Shown one piece after another: positions 35,565 to 44,932 of a DNA stretch of 64,000 bases. The position numbers and the translations under genes are program-made. Each line of letters opens with the position of its first letter. Position 1 is the first letter of the stretch. The stretch covers positions 7,505,001 through 7,569,000 of the forward strand of contig AP018172.1 of the NCBI GenBank assembly GCA_002368175.1, given 5' to 3'. The DNA is from Calothrix sp. NIES-2098. Its GTDB lineage: Bacteria > Cyanobacteriota > Cyanobacteriia > Cyanobacteriales > Nostocaceae. A model generated the notes under the pieces. The model was not told where the DNA came from, searched no databases, and saw only the letters and a program-made list of their open reading frames with translations.

Positions 35565-37268
35565 ATGACATCTACTATTCACGCTTTACCAACAGAAGTC
35601 GTATATCTAATTACAGCTGGAGAGGTCATCGACTCTTTAGCCTCTGTCGTGCGGGAATTGGTAGAAAATTCCCTTGACGCAGGCGCAACCAGAATTTCAG
35701 TTTCTTTGTGGCCGCAGCAGTGGCGTGTTTGCGTAGCAGATAACGGTTGCGGAATGAACTTAGATGATTTGCAAAAAGCCGCTGCAACTCACAGCACCAG
35801 TAAGATTTATAGTTGTGCAGATTTATGGAAAATTAGCAGTTTAGGATTTCGTGGAGAAGCACTGCACAGTTTGACCAATTTGGCAAATTTAGAAATTTTA
35901 AGTCGTCCGGCCAATGAAAATTTCGGATGGCGGGTGACTTATAGTGATTGCGGGAAAGTTGACAAAGTAGAAATAACTGCGATCGCTCCTGGTACAGTGG
36001 TGACAGTCTCGAATTTATTTGCCAATTGTGCCGCCCGGCGTCAGGGTTTACCGCCAGTAGCCCAGCAAATGAAAACCGTGCAAGCCACAATTCAACAAAT
36101 TGCCCTGTGTCATCCTCACGTTACCTGGCAAGTTCGGCAAAATGACCGCGAATGGTTCACCATTTATCCAGCTGCATCAATTAAACAATTACTACCGCAG
36201 TTTCTACCTCAAGTTAAAGAAGCTGACTTACAGCAAATTCAACTAAAATTACCCAATCCTCCCAACTCAGAACTCACAACTCACGACTCCGCACTTACAT
36301 TAGTAGTAGGATTACCCGATCGCTGTCATCGTCATCGTCCAGATTGGGTGCGTGTAGCGATTAACGGCCGGATGGTCAAAACACCCGAACTTGAGCAAAC
36401 AATTTTAGCAGCATTTCATCGGACATTACCACGCGATCGCTATCCAGTTTGTTTGTTACATCTTGTCATTTCTCCCGATCAAATTAACTGGAATCGCAAC
36501 CCAGCAAAAACAGAAATTTACCTCAACGAAGTTAGTTATTGGCAAGAACAAGTTACTCAAGGAATTGAGCAAGCACTCCGCCTCAGTTCAGCCAATATTA
36601 AAGAGGCAGTTCACATAACGCGAGTTAGTAAATTACTCAAAGCCGCAGAAGCCAAAGGCGGTTACAATTTCAATCCAAAAAATCCCAACGAAGGCGATAA
36701 TAATCAGCAATCAGGACTCAACAATCCTTACTCTTTAAAAGCAGTGGCTCAAGTCAGCAACACTTATATTGTGGTTGAACATCCTGAAGGAGTTTGGTTA
36801 GTAGAACAGCATATAGCTCACGAGCGAGTTTTGTACGAGCAAATATGCGATAACTGGCAACTTATCCCCGTCGAACCTGCAATAATTCTCTATCAATTAT
36901 CCCCAAAACAAGTAGCACAATTACAACGCATCGGTTTAGATATAGAAACCTTTGGCGAACAACTTTGGGCAGTTCGGAATATCCCGGCAATGTTGCAAGA
37001 ACGAGAAGACTGTGCCGACGCAATTTTAGAACTCAGTTTAGGCGGCGATTTACAAGCAGCGCAAGTAGCGGTTGCTTGTCGCAGCGCCATTCGTAATGGA
37101 ACACCGATGAGTTTGCCAGAAATGCAAACACTTTTAGATCAATGGCAACGCACTCGTAACCCCCGCACCTGTCCCCACGGACGACCAATTTATTTATCAT
37201 TAGAGGAGTCTGCTTTAGCGCGATTTTTCCGGCGAAATTGGGTGATTGGCAAGAGTCACGGGATTTGA
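35565..37268 (+). CDS. mutL: DNA mismatch repair protein MutL
   Basis: 567 residues. GHKL ATPase motifs: ELVENSLDAGA, DNGCGM, STSKI and SLGFRGEAL. The C-terminal domain retains the endonuclease-type motifs in variant form, EQHIAHERVLYE (usual DQHA-x2-E-x4-E), ACRSAIRNG and CPHGRP, so a nicking MutL is likely. The protein lacks a long linker. An odd heptanucleotide repeat occurs inside the ATPase/transducer part (36264-36298). Codon 1 ATG at 35565 has no strong ribosome site. Confidence 0.95.
   Translation: MTSTIHALPTEVVYLITAGEVIDSLASVVRELVENSLDAGATRISVSLWPQQWRVCVADNGCGMNLDDLQKAAATHSTSKIYSCADLWKISSLGFRGEALHSLTNLANLEILSRPANENFGWRVTYSDCGKVDKVEITAIAPGTVVTVSNLFANCAARRQGLPPVAQQMKTVQATIQQIALCHPHVTWQVRQNDREWFTIYPAASIKQLLPQFLPQVKEADLQQIQLKLPNPPNSELTTHDSALTLVVGLPDRCHRHRPDWVRVAINGRMVKTPELEQTILAAFHRTLPRDRYPVCLLHLVISPDQINWNRNPAKTEIYLNEVSYWQEQVTQGIEQALRLSSANIKEAVHITRVSKLLKAAEAKGGYNFNPKNPNEGDNNQQSGLNNPYSLKAVAQVSNTYIVVEHPEGVWLVEQHIAHERVLYEQICDNWQLIPVEPAIILYQLSPKQVAQLQRIGLDIETFGEQLWAVRNIPAMLQEREDCADAILELSLGGDLQAAQVAVACRSAIRNGTPMSLPEMQTLLDQWQRTRNPRTCPHGRPIYLSLEESALARFFRRNWVIGKSHGI
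36264..36298 (+). repeat. Heptanucleotide repeat inside mutL
   Basis: AACTCAG-AACTCAC-AACTCAC-GACTCCG-CACTTAC: five 7-base units in the codons for NSELTTHDSALT. The same kind of repeat occurs in intergenic DNA at 62881. Heptanucleotide STRRs are typical of heterocystous cyanobacteria but normally lie between genes. Confidence 0.65.
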
Positions 37269-37397
37269 TTTTAGAACCAGAAATCTTTAGTCAAGCTTAC
37301 ATACGATTTTTAATCGTTATAGATTAGCGATCGCATCCCAAAACCATTATGCAGGTGATTTCAGTATGAGAATTTTCTGAAAACACCTGCTATTGAT

Positions 37398-38498
37398 TTA
37401 AAATCCTACTTCTTGAAAAGAACAAGCGATCGCTAATTCAGCGTGTTCTTTGAGCGTATCGCGATCGAGAGTATGAACGAGATACTGGGGAGTCACAGCC
37501 AGTAGTTGATCGATTCTGTTCCTAGCTGCTGCTACTACTGATTCATCTAAGCTACCGTTACTGAGAGAATCTGCAAAATCTTTGGCAATGTGATAGGTAC
37601 GTTCCAAAGATGATGAATTAATGTTACGCGAGACAATAAATAAATCGCAGCCAGCATGAATTGCCCGCGCTACAGTACCTTCCTGAGTAAACATATCTGA
37701 GACTGCTTTCATATCTAGGTCATCAGACACAACTATGCCCTGAAAACCCAGTTCTTCCCGTAATATGGCGTTGAGAATGCCTGTGGAAAGTGTTGCTGGC
37801 ACATCCGGGTCGATTTTGGGAAACAGGATATGGGCTGTCATAATCAAAGGCACCTGTTCCTCAATTAAAGCTTTGAAAGGTATAAGTTCTCGATTTTGCA
37901 GGTCTTCTGTAGTCAGATGCAATACTGGTAATTCCAGATGCGAGTCTTGGCTGGTGTCGCCATGACCGGGGAAGTGCTTGGCACATCCAAGAATTCCTGA
38001 CTCCTGAAGTCCGAGGTAGTATTCCCGCACTGCTTTAGCAGCTGTTTCGGGAGTCGTACCAAAGGCGCGAGGGCCAATTACCGGATTTTGCGGATTGGAA
38101 TAAATATCTGCTACAGGTGCCCAGGATATGTTTACGCCCAGAGATTTTAGTTCTACGCCTGTTGCTTTTGCTACCTGACGCGATCGCGATTGTAACAGCA
38201 AAGCGTGAGGAAAACGGGTAATTGGCAAAGGTGTACGCACAACCCGACCGCCTTCATGGTCTAGGGTAAAAAACATGGAATCGCGTTCGGCGTATTGTCG
38301 TATCTGGTCGATCAACTCCCTATAAGTTTGTAACCAAATTTCATAGGCAGCGCCATCGAGAAAATTTTTAGCGAAAAATATTACCCCAACTGGTTGCAAT
38401 TCACTCAGTGCGCGTTTATCGTCGTCACTTAATGTCGTTCCGGAGACACCGAGAACTAAATGATGCCCAAAGCCCTGGAGATGCTGCGTTACTGACAT
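37398..38498 (-). CDS. nagZ: Beta-N-acetylhexosaminidase (glycoside hydrolase family 3, NagZ-type)
   Basis: 366 residues. GH3 N-terminal domain with KHFPGHGDTSQDSHLELP (the catalytic His/Asp loop of bacterial NagZ) and nucleophile region GIVVSDDLDMKAVSD. No GH3 C-terminal domain, as in NagZ. It removes GlcNAc from anhydro-muropeptides in peptidoglycan recycling. No signal peptide, so cytoplasmic. Neighbouring rlpA-like gene is also cell-wall related. Confidence 0.9.
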   Translation of the reverse strand: MSVTQHLQGFGHHLVLGVSGTTLSDDDKRALSELQPVGVIFFAKNFLDGAAYEIWLQTYRELIDQIRQYAERDSMFFTLDHEGGRVVRTPLPITRFPHALLLQSRSRQVAKATGVELKSLGVNISWAPVADIYSNPQNPVIGPRAFGTTPETAAKAVREYYLGLQESGILGCAKHFPGHGDTSQDSHLELPVLHLTTEDLQNRELIPFKALIEEQVPLIMTAHILFPKIDPDVPATLSTGILNAILREELGFQGIVVSDDLDMKAVSDMFTQEGTVARAIHAGCDLFIVSRNINSSSLERTYHIAKDFADSLSNGSLDESVVAAARNRIDQLLAVTPQYLVHTLDRDTLKEHAELAIACSFQEVGF

Positions 38499-38631
38499 AA
38501 CGTTTTACCTGTGGCTATCTATTTAATAGGATTTAATTTCTGATACCAGAGGTATGGTAATTGCTAGTAGCTATTTATGCAATCAGCTATTAGCAATCGG
38601 CCATAAGTAATTAGCAATAATCACGACCCGA

Positions 38632-39867
38632 TTAAAAGTCGGAAACTAATGCCAATTGTTTGGCAGGCTTGGATTTTATGATTTTGGAGTTAGCAGCTTT
38701 CAAGGTCATTTTGGGTTGATTACTTTGCAAAATCACTGCTTCGTAGGGCACTACTCCAGCAATTTCGCTGTCGAGACAACGTGCTGCTGCTTGTGATAGA
38801 TCTAAGCTGCGAGGTTGAATATAGGGGCCGCGATCGTTCACTCGCACAATGACAGCTTTTTTTGTTTTTAAGTTTGTCACCTGCAAATATGTATTAAAGG
38901 GCAGGGACTTATGGGCTACTGTCAATTCGTTTTGGTTGTATATCTCGCCGTTTGCTGTTAAACGACCATGAAAATAGCCCCCATACCAAGAAGCTAACCC
39001 AGATATTTTTTTCGTAGAAGGGGTCACACCATACATTTCCCTCTGCCCTTCCACTAGTGTCAGCTTTGGTGCTTTGAAAGCAGAACGCAGATTATTAATC
39101 CACTCAATTGCTAACAGGTCGCTACTGCGATGGAACCTTCGAGAAATTTGTTTTTCAATTCCCCATAAAAAGCGATTACCTGCCATTAACGCAGGTATAC
39201 CATCGACTAAAGCAGGCCGTAATTGATGGGCATCTAAGTTGGGTGATTTAACTAGGGGGATTAAGCGTTGTTGCATTGACTTGGCAGCACTTTCTGTGGG
39301 TAAAGTCGCAACTAGACGGTTATTGACCCAGACTTCATACTTGTTTTGGTCTCGATGAACTACCAATACTGGTAAGGAAGCAGACATAAAATTCTGCTCA
39401 ATAGAAGTAGCAAAGCTGAAGAAATCTTGCAGCGATCGCAAGATTTTATTTGATAAAAAATCTTGAGTTAGAGAACCAGAGTTAATTATTGTTCCAGATG
39501 ACAAACCGCTAGCTGTTTGAAAAATAGCCTGCTTTGTACCTATCTCTTGCCCCGAACTACAAAGATGTTTTTGGCTAATTTTAGCTGCTGTATTATTCGC
39601 AGTCTGCGGTTGCTCTAAATTTGTTTTGGTTTGCCGATCGCCCCAATCTATTCTTAAAAATCTTGTAGGCAGCAACGTCGCGTTCCAAACATTTCTCGGC
39701 TGATTCGGTCGCACAAACAATGGGCGATGCTTACTTACAAATTTGCCCAAATTCTCTGAAACTTTTGTAGGTAATACGTTTGGTGTATAACTTGGTGGTA
39801 AGTTTTTGCTAAATGTCAAAAAAGAACTAATCCAAGATGTCATCCAAAGGAATTCAATCAATATCAT
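38632..39867 (-). CDS. RlpA-like protein (double-psi beta-barrel, septal ring lytic transglycosylase family)
   Basis: 411 residues. The C-terminal region (about 285-375) is the RlpA domain: GLASWYGGYFHGRLTANGE, LTVAHKSLPF, VRVNDRGPYI and LDLSQAAA. The catalytic Asp (VNDRG) and His (AHKSLPF) are kept. The N-terminal 280 residues are low in known motifs. RlpA enzymes cut naked glycan strands at septa. The start is uncertain: ATG 39867 or ATG 39843; a proper signal peptide is not obvious with either. Confidence 0.82.
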   Translation of the reverse strand: MILIEFLWMTSWISSFLTFSKNLPPSYTPNVLPTKVSENLGKFVSKHRPLFVRPNQPRNVWNATLLPTRFLRIDWGDRQTKTNLEQPQTANNTAAKISQKHLCSSGQEIGTKQAIFQTASGLSSGTIINSGSLTQDFLSNKILRSLQDFFSFATSIEQNFMSASLPVLVVHRDQNKYEVWVNNRLVATLPTESAAKSMQQRLIPLVKSPNLDAHQLRPALVDGIPALMAGNRFLWGIEKQISRRFHRSSDLLAIEWINNLRSAFKAPKLTLVEGQREMYGVTPSTKKISGLASWYGGYFHGRLTANGEIYNQNELTVAHKSLPFNTYLQVTNLKTKKAVIVRVNDRGPYIQPRSLDLSQAAARCLDSEIAGVVPYEAVILQSNQPKMTLKAANSKIIKSKPAKQLALVSDF

Positions 39868-40568
39868 GTCGGTTTAATGTCCAAGTAACTGCACAATTCA
39901 ACAGTGCACCCCTGGTTTTGCTAAACAACATTTTTTGGCTACGAAATTAAAATTTTATTCTTTGAATCAGAAAAAAATCCTCTCAATTTATTGGCAAAAT
40001 CCTGAGCGATCCCCAGCAGGGATCATCATATCTTGTTGTTCGTAAATAAACAAATAAAACTTTTAGATATTGTTTTGAATTATTAGTCTGTTTTAAATTT
40101 AAATTTTTTATAATTCACTTTCATTGCTCAAAAAAAACTGCACAATCATTTATTTAGCAAGGATATAAATACTTAAATTTGAATAACATAAGTATTTATT
40201 TTTACAATTAACATTTATTTTTTAAAACAAAATATATCGAAAATTGACCAGTAATTTTCTGCAATTGAGCAATCTGGGTGAAACTCAATTTCAGTAGATT
40301 GGTAAAAAATCAACTATGGGTACCTAAGCAAGAAACTTAGAGCCTGAAATCAGAAACGTGAAATTTTTGCAGGCTATGACTGGAAATCAAAATAATCTTT
40401 ACCAGGCATCGCAAAAAACCCAAATTAGCAGTCCTGAATAGTGATTTGCTAGAAGAATTCAAAGTTTTTTTGCGATGCGATCGCACAAAGACTGATAAAT
40501 GTAACAGATTGCAACGTATAATGAGAACGGCAAAACGATTAAGAAATATTGAAGAGCAGTAGGGTTAA
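39868..40568. promoter_or_regulatory. Upstream region of crtP
   Basis: 700 bases between divergent genes, AT-rich, no gene supported. A TATAAT at 40517-40522 lies 46 bases before the crtP start but has no good -35. TAGGG at 40560 serves as ribosome site. Confidence 0.4.
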
Positions 40569-42008
40569 ATGCGAGTAGCGATCGCGGGAGCGGGTCTAGC
40601 AGGACTTGCCTGCGCAAAATATCTCACAGACGCGGGTCACACTCCCATCGTCTTGGAACGCCGAGACGTACTGGGCGGTAAAGTGGCAGCGTGGCAAGAC
40701 GCTGACGGAGACTGGTACGAAACAGGTCTGCACATATTTTTTGGGGCATACCCCAATATTTTGCAGCTATTCAAAGAACTGGGGATTGAAGATCGCTTGC
40801 AGTGGAAAGAACACACAATGATCTTCAACCAGCCCGAAGCCCCAGGCACATACAGCCGTTTTGATTTCCCAGATTTGCCAGCACCCTTAAATGGCATAGT
40901 GGCAATCTTGCGAAACAACGATATGCTGACCTGGCCAGAAAAAATTCGTTTTGGCATTGGTTTATTACCAGCAATGGTGCAAGGGCAAAAATACGTAGAG
41001 GAAATGGACAAATACTCTTGGACGGAATGGCTGCAAAAGCAAAACATTCCCCTACGAGTAGAAAAAGAAGTTTTTATTGCCATGTCTAAGGCATTAAACT
41101 TCATTGGCCCAGAAGAAATTTCCGCTACTATTTTGCTAACAGCCCTCAATCGTTTCCTCCAAGAAAAGAAAGGCTCAACCATGGCCTTTTTAGATGGTTC
41201 GCCAACAGAGCGATTGTGCCAACCGATAGTAGATTACATCACCGAACGGGGTGGGGAAGTCAGATTAAATGCCCCTTTAAAAGAAATTTTGCTCAACCCC
41301 GATGGCACCGTGAGGGGATTCTTGATTCGGGGATTAGATGGGGCCGAGGATGAAGTTTTCACCGCAGATCTTTACGTATCTGCCATGCCTGTCGATCCTT
41401 TGAAGGTAATGCTACCGACTCCTTGGAAGCAAATGAAATTTTTCCAGCAGCTAGATGGCTTAGAAGGAGTTCCAGTAATTAACCTCCATCTCTGGTTTGA
41501 TCGCAAGTTAACAGAAATTGACCACTTACTATTTTCGCGATCGCCCCTCCTCAGCGTTTATGCTGATATGAGCAATACCTGCCGTGGATATGCTAACCCC
41601 GATCGCTCAATGCTGGAATTAGTTTTAGCACCGGCAAAAGATTGGATCGCCAAATCCGATGAGGAAATTGTCGATGCAACCCTTGCTGAACTAGAAAAAC
41701 TCTTCCCCGACCATTTTGGTGGAGACAATCCAGCAAAGTTGCTGAAATATCATGTGGTGAAAACGCCGCGTTCAGTTTACAAAGCAACTCCTGGTCGTCA
41801 ACAACACCGTCCTTCGCAGAAAACCCCGATCGCCAACTTCTATCTCACAGGGGATTACACCATGCAACGCTATTTAGCCAGTATGGAAGGGGCCGTACTT
41901 TCTGGTAAGCTGACAGCGCAGGCGATCTCTGAAGCAGTCCCGGTGGCAAATGCCTCAAACCCGCAAACGCTAACAAGATCGCCCGCAACGAATGCTGCAA
42001 CTGCCTGA
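40569..42008 (+). CDS. crtP: 15-cis-phytoene desaturase (plant-type)
   Basis: 479 residues. FAD-binding Rossmann motif at the N-terminus (VAIAGAGLAGLACAKYL, E in VLERRDVLGGK) and the carotenoid-oxidoreductase C-terminal motif YLTGDYTMQRYLASMEGAVLSG. It converts phytoene to zeta-carotene, in the thylakoid membrane with quinone as acceptor. The stop overlaps the crtB start by 17 bases, so the two are co-translated. Length and motifs are normal for cyanobacterial PDS. Confidence 0.97.
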   Translation: MRVAIAGAGLAGLACAKYLTDAGHTPIVLERRDVLGGKVAAWQDADGDWYETGLHIFFGAYPNILQLFKELGIEDRLQWKEHTMIFNQPEAPGTYSRFDFPDLPAPLNGIVAILRNNDMLTWPEKIRFGIGLLPAMVQGQKYVEEMDKYSWTEWLQKQNIPLRVEKEVFIAMSKALNFIGPEEISATILLTALNRFLQEKKGSTMAFLDGSPTERLCQPIVDYITERGGEVRLNAPLKEILLNPDGTVRGFLIRGLDGAEDEVFTADLYVSAMPVDPLKVMLPTPWKQMKFFQQLDGLEGVPVINLHLWFDRKLTEIDHLLFSRSPLLSVYADMSNTCRGYANPDRSMLELVLAPAKDWIAKSDEEIVDATLAELEKLFPDHFGGDNPAKLLKYHVVKTPRSVYKATPGRQQHRPSQKTPIANFYLTGDYTMQRYLASMEGAVLSGKLTAQAISEAVPVANASNPQTLTRSPATNAATA

Positions 42009-42924
42009 TTCACCCCCGCGCATGAAAACGCTGGTCTCTGTAGACGATTCCTACAAACTTTGTCGGCAACTCATAGCCAAGTATTCCGCGACTTTTTACC
42101 TCAGCACTTTGCTCCTGAGCAAAGAAAAGCGTCCCGCTGTTTGGGCAATTTATGCTTGGTGTCGCCGTACAGATGAACTGGTAGATGGCCCTGCCTCTGC
42201 TATGACCACGCCAGAAACCCTAGACCTATGGGAGCAGCAGCTAGAATCAATTTTTGCTGGCAACCCAGTCGAAAATTTTGATGTAGCTTTAGCCGATACT
42301 ATCCAGCGCTTTCCAATAGACATACAGCCTTTTCGGGATATGATTGCCGGACAGCGGATGGATTTATACCGCAGTCGTTATGAAACTTTTGAGGAGTTAT
42401 ACCTTTACTGTTACCGTGTCGCAGGAACTGTCGGCTTAATGTCTACAGCAGTCATGGGGCTGGATAATACCACAAATACAGCCCCGTGGAATCGCGAACA
42501 ACAGCCTTATATTCCCGTGAAAGAAGAAATAGCTCTGGGAATTGCCAAGCAACTAACCAATATCTTGAGAGATGTTGGAGAAGATGCTCGGCGAGGGCGA
42601 ATTTATCTTCCTTTAGAAGATTTGGCACGATTCGGCTACACCGAACAAGACTTATTTAAGGGTGTGGTAGACGATCGCTGGCGTTCCCTGATGAACTTCC
42701 AAATTACACGAGCCAGAGACTTTTACCGCAAAGCAGAAAAAGGAATTTCCTACCTATCTGCTGATGCTCGCTGGCCTGTGTGGGCCGCATTAATGCATTA
42801 CAGCCAAATCTTAAACGTCATTGAACGCAACGATTACAATGTGTTCACCGAGCGTGCCTACGTCCCCCAGTGGAAAAAACTGCGTACTCTACCACTGGCT
42901 TGGATGCGATCGCAAGTGTTATGA
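41992..42924 (+). CDS. crtB: Phytoene synthase
   Basis: 310 residues from ATG 41992 (MLQLPDSPPRM, the usual Nostocales N-terminus), overlapping the end of crtP. Substrate-binding Asp-rich motifs: RRTDELVD and DVGEDARRGRIYLP; plus YCYRVAGTVGLM. It condenses two GGPP to phytoene, the first committed step of carotenoids, and passes it to CrtP. Both genes of the pathway start share one operon, typical of cyanobacteria. Confidence 0.97.
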   Translation: MLQLPDSPPRMKTLVSVDDSYKLCRQLIAKYSATFYLSTLLLSKEKRPAVWAIYAWCRRTDELVDGPASAMTTPETLDLWEQQLESIFAGNPVENFDVALADTIQRFPIDIQPFRDMIAGQRMDLYRSRYETFEELYLYCYRVAGTVGLMSTAVMGLDNTTNTAPWNREQQPYIPVKEEIALGIAKQLTNILRDVGEDARRGRIYLPLEDLARFGYTEQDLFKGVVDDRWRSLMNFQITRARDFYRKAEKGISYLSADARWPVWAALMHYSQILNVIERNDYNVFTERAYVPQWKKLRTLPLAWMRSQVL

Positions 42925-42969
42925 AATCTAGTCAAGAGTCAAAGGTCAAGGGTCAATAGTTCCAGAGCT

Positions 42970-42997
42970 AATGACCAATGACCAATGACCAATGACT
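42970..42997. repeat. Heptanucleotide tandem repeat
   Basis: Four units AATGACC-AATGACC-AATGACC-AATGACT between crtB and tRNA-Ser, preceded by degenerate GTCAAGG-type units from 42931. An STRR of the kind found in heterocystous cyanobacteria. Confidence 0.75.
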
Positions 42998-43005
42998 AAA
43001 AATGT

Positions 43006-43034
43006 TTGACTCTTACAAGTCTATCTGCTACAAT
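43006..43034 (+). promoter_or_regulatory. Promoter of tRNA-Ser
   Basis: TTGACT (43006-43011), 17-base spacer, TACAAT (43029-43034), 16 bases before the mature tRNA 5' end. A near-consensus sigma-70-type promoter. Confidence 0.7.
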
Positions 43035-43050
43035 TAATATTCGTGACCAA

Positions 43051-43142
43051 GGAGAGGTGGCTGAGTGGTCGAAAGCGGCAGATTGCTAATCTGTTGTACG
43101 GCAGGCAACTCCGTACCGAGGGTTCGAATCCCTCCCTCTCCG
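43051..43142 (+). tRNA. tRNA-Ser(GCT)
   Basis: 92 bases. Acceptor arms GGAGAGG/CCTCTCC with discriminator G, D arm with GGCTGAGTGG, anticodon loop TTGCTAA (anticodon GCT), long class II variable arm (TTGTACGGCAGGCAACTCCGTACC) and T arm GGGTTCGAATCCC. The CCA end is not encoded. Reads AGC/AGT codons. Confidence 0.95.
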
Positions 43143-43414
43143 TTTTCCCAGCAATCAAAACTAAGTGATGAATCAGAAGAATCAATTTCATCACTAGCGA
43201 AATGGTAATTTCTACAATTTAGTTTCCGAAATTCTTCTCCAGCGATAAAAATCTGTCTTTAGGTATAGGTATTAATGTTGGGGTAAACACCTCTATATCT
43301 TCAGGAGGATGATATTATTTATCCTTTGGAGTCTGTTAGGATCGACCTAACCTGAAAATTATAGTTAGAATCTTACTTTCAGGCTCCTATAGATTAGAGG
43401 AGTGAAAGTAATTT

Positions 43415-44740
43415 ATGCAAAGAATTAGTACAGCTTTAGCTTTGAGTGTAGCTACCTTAGCAACAGGGTTTTTTCTAGGAGCTTGTAACGATACCGCCAC
43501 TAACTCTAATGGCACAGGTAACACTCAAAGTTCTGCCACCCCAGCAGTCAACTCAACTACTACAACTAGCACTAAGGGATTGAAAATCGGCTCTCTGTTA
43601 CCCACAACTGGAGACTTAGCGTCTATTGGGCAACAGATGGTAGGTTCAGTGCCGTTACTCGTTGAGACAGTTAACGCTTGCGGCGGCGTTAACGGCGAAC
43701 CTGTCACCTTAGTGCCAGTAGACGACCAAACAGATCCCAAAGCAGGTGCGGCTGGTATGACCAAACTGGCGACCTTAGATAAGGTTGCAGGTGTAGTGGG
43801 TTCCTTTGCTAGTAGTGTTTCCACAGCGGCTATCTCAGTCGCCACACCCAATAAAGTGATGCTAGTTTCCCCTGGTAGCACCAGTCCTGTATTTACCGAA
43901 AAGGCTCAAAAAGGTGATTTTAAAGGCTTTTGGGCGCGTACTGCTCCCCCAGATACTTATCAAGCACTAGCTTTAGCTCAACTTGCTAAGAAAAAAGGAT
44001 TTAAGCGAGTTTCGACAGTTGTTATTAATAACGACTACGGCGTTGGTTTTGAAAAAGCATTTGTACAAACTTTTGAAAAGTTAGGTGGAACAGTCGTTAA
44101 TAAAGACAAACCCGTCCGCTACGACCCCAAAGCTCAGACATTTGATACCGAAGCTGCTGCGGCTTTTGCTGGCAAACCAGATGCAGTATTGGCGGTACTT
44201 TATGCCGAGACAGGTAGTTTGTTTCTCAAAGCAGCTTACCAACAAGGCTTGACTAATGGAGTACAAATTCTGCTGACAGATGGTGTGAAAGCGCCTACTT
44301 TCCCAGAACAAGTTGGTAAAGGTAGCGACGGCAAATATATTTTAACTGGCGCGATCGGTACAGTACCTGGTTCTGATGGCAAAGCCCTCGAAGCTTTCAA
44401 CAAACTCTGGAAAGACAAAAAAGGCGGTTCCCCTGGAGAATATGCTCCTCAAGCTTGGGATGCAGCCGCACTGTTGATCTTAGCGGCACAAGCTGCTAAA
44501 GAAAACACGGGTGTTGGTATTGCTGGTAAAATTCGGGAAGTTTCTGCTGGCCCCGGTACAGAAGTTACCGATGTCTGTGAGGGGTTGAAGTTACTGAAGG
44601 AAGGTAAAAAGATTAACTACCAAGGAGCCAGTGGTAACGTTGACGTTGATGCTAATGGCGATGTCGTTGGTGTCTACGATGTTTGGACTGTGGGAGATGA
44701 TGGCAAAATCAAGGTGATTGATAAAGTTAGTCCTAAATAG
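43415..44740 (+). CDS. ABC transporter substrate-binding lipoprotein, amino-acid type (LivK/NatB-like)
   Basis: 441 residues. Lipobox FLGAC after a short signal, then a Ser/Thr-rich linker. The Peripla_BP_6 fold begins KIGSLLPTTGDLASIGQQM and contains VALVPVDDQTDPKAGA-like and GSFASSVSTAA (ligand-binding serines). The family binds branched or neutral amino acids, amides or urea. No permease or ATPase genes are adjacent, so it is an orphan receptor that must use a transporter encoded elsewhere. Followed by a hairpin at 44805. Confidence 0.88.
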   Translation: MQRISTALALSVATLATGFFLGACNDTATNSNGTGNTQSSATPAVNSTTTTSTKGLKIGSLLPTTGDLASIGQQMVGSVPLLVETVNACGGVNGEPVTLVPVDDQTDPKAGAAGMTKLATLDKVAGVVGSFASSVSTAAISVATPNKVMLVSPGSTSPVFTEKAQKGDFKGFWARTAPPDTYQALALAQLAKKKGFKRVSTVVINNDYGVGFEKAFVQTFEKLGGTVVNKDKPVRYDPKAQTFDTEAAAAFAGKPDAVLAVLYAETGSLFLKAAYQQGLTNGVQILLTDGVKAPTFPEQVGKGSDGKYILTGAIGTVPGSDGKALEAFNKLWKDKKGGSPGEYAPQAWDAAALLILAAQAAKENTGVGIAGKIREVSAGPGTEVTDVCEGLKLLKEGKKINYQGASGNVDVDANGDVVGVYDVWTVGDDGKIKVIDKVSPK

Positions 44741-44804
44741 AGACTGGAAAAACTTGTAAATTCACCTTTTACAAAAGCCGATTTTAGGACAATAAAACCA
44801 TAAG

Positions 44805-44838
44805 TAAACACCGATGAATATATATTTATCGGTGTTTA
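44805..44838. terminator. Terminator after the binding-protein gene
   Basis: TAAACACCGAT and ATCGGTGTTTA (11 bp, perfect) around a 12-base AT loop. The following T-run is short, and the stem could serve both directions with the convergent gene at 44933. Confidence 0.7.
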
Positions 44839-44932
44839 TCTATGGTTGGAAATAAAAAACTAGAATTTGTGCAAAATTTCAGATGAGTGCTGAGGGAAAA
44901 ATACCTATTATTCAGTACTCACGACTATGCTT

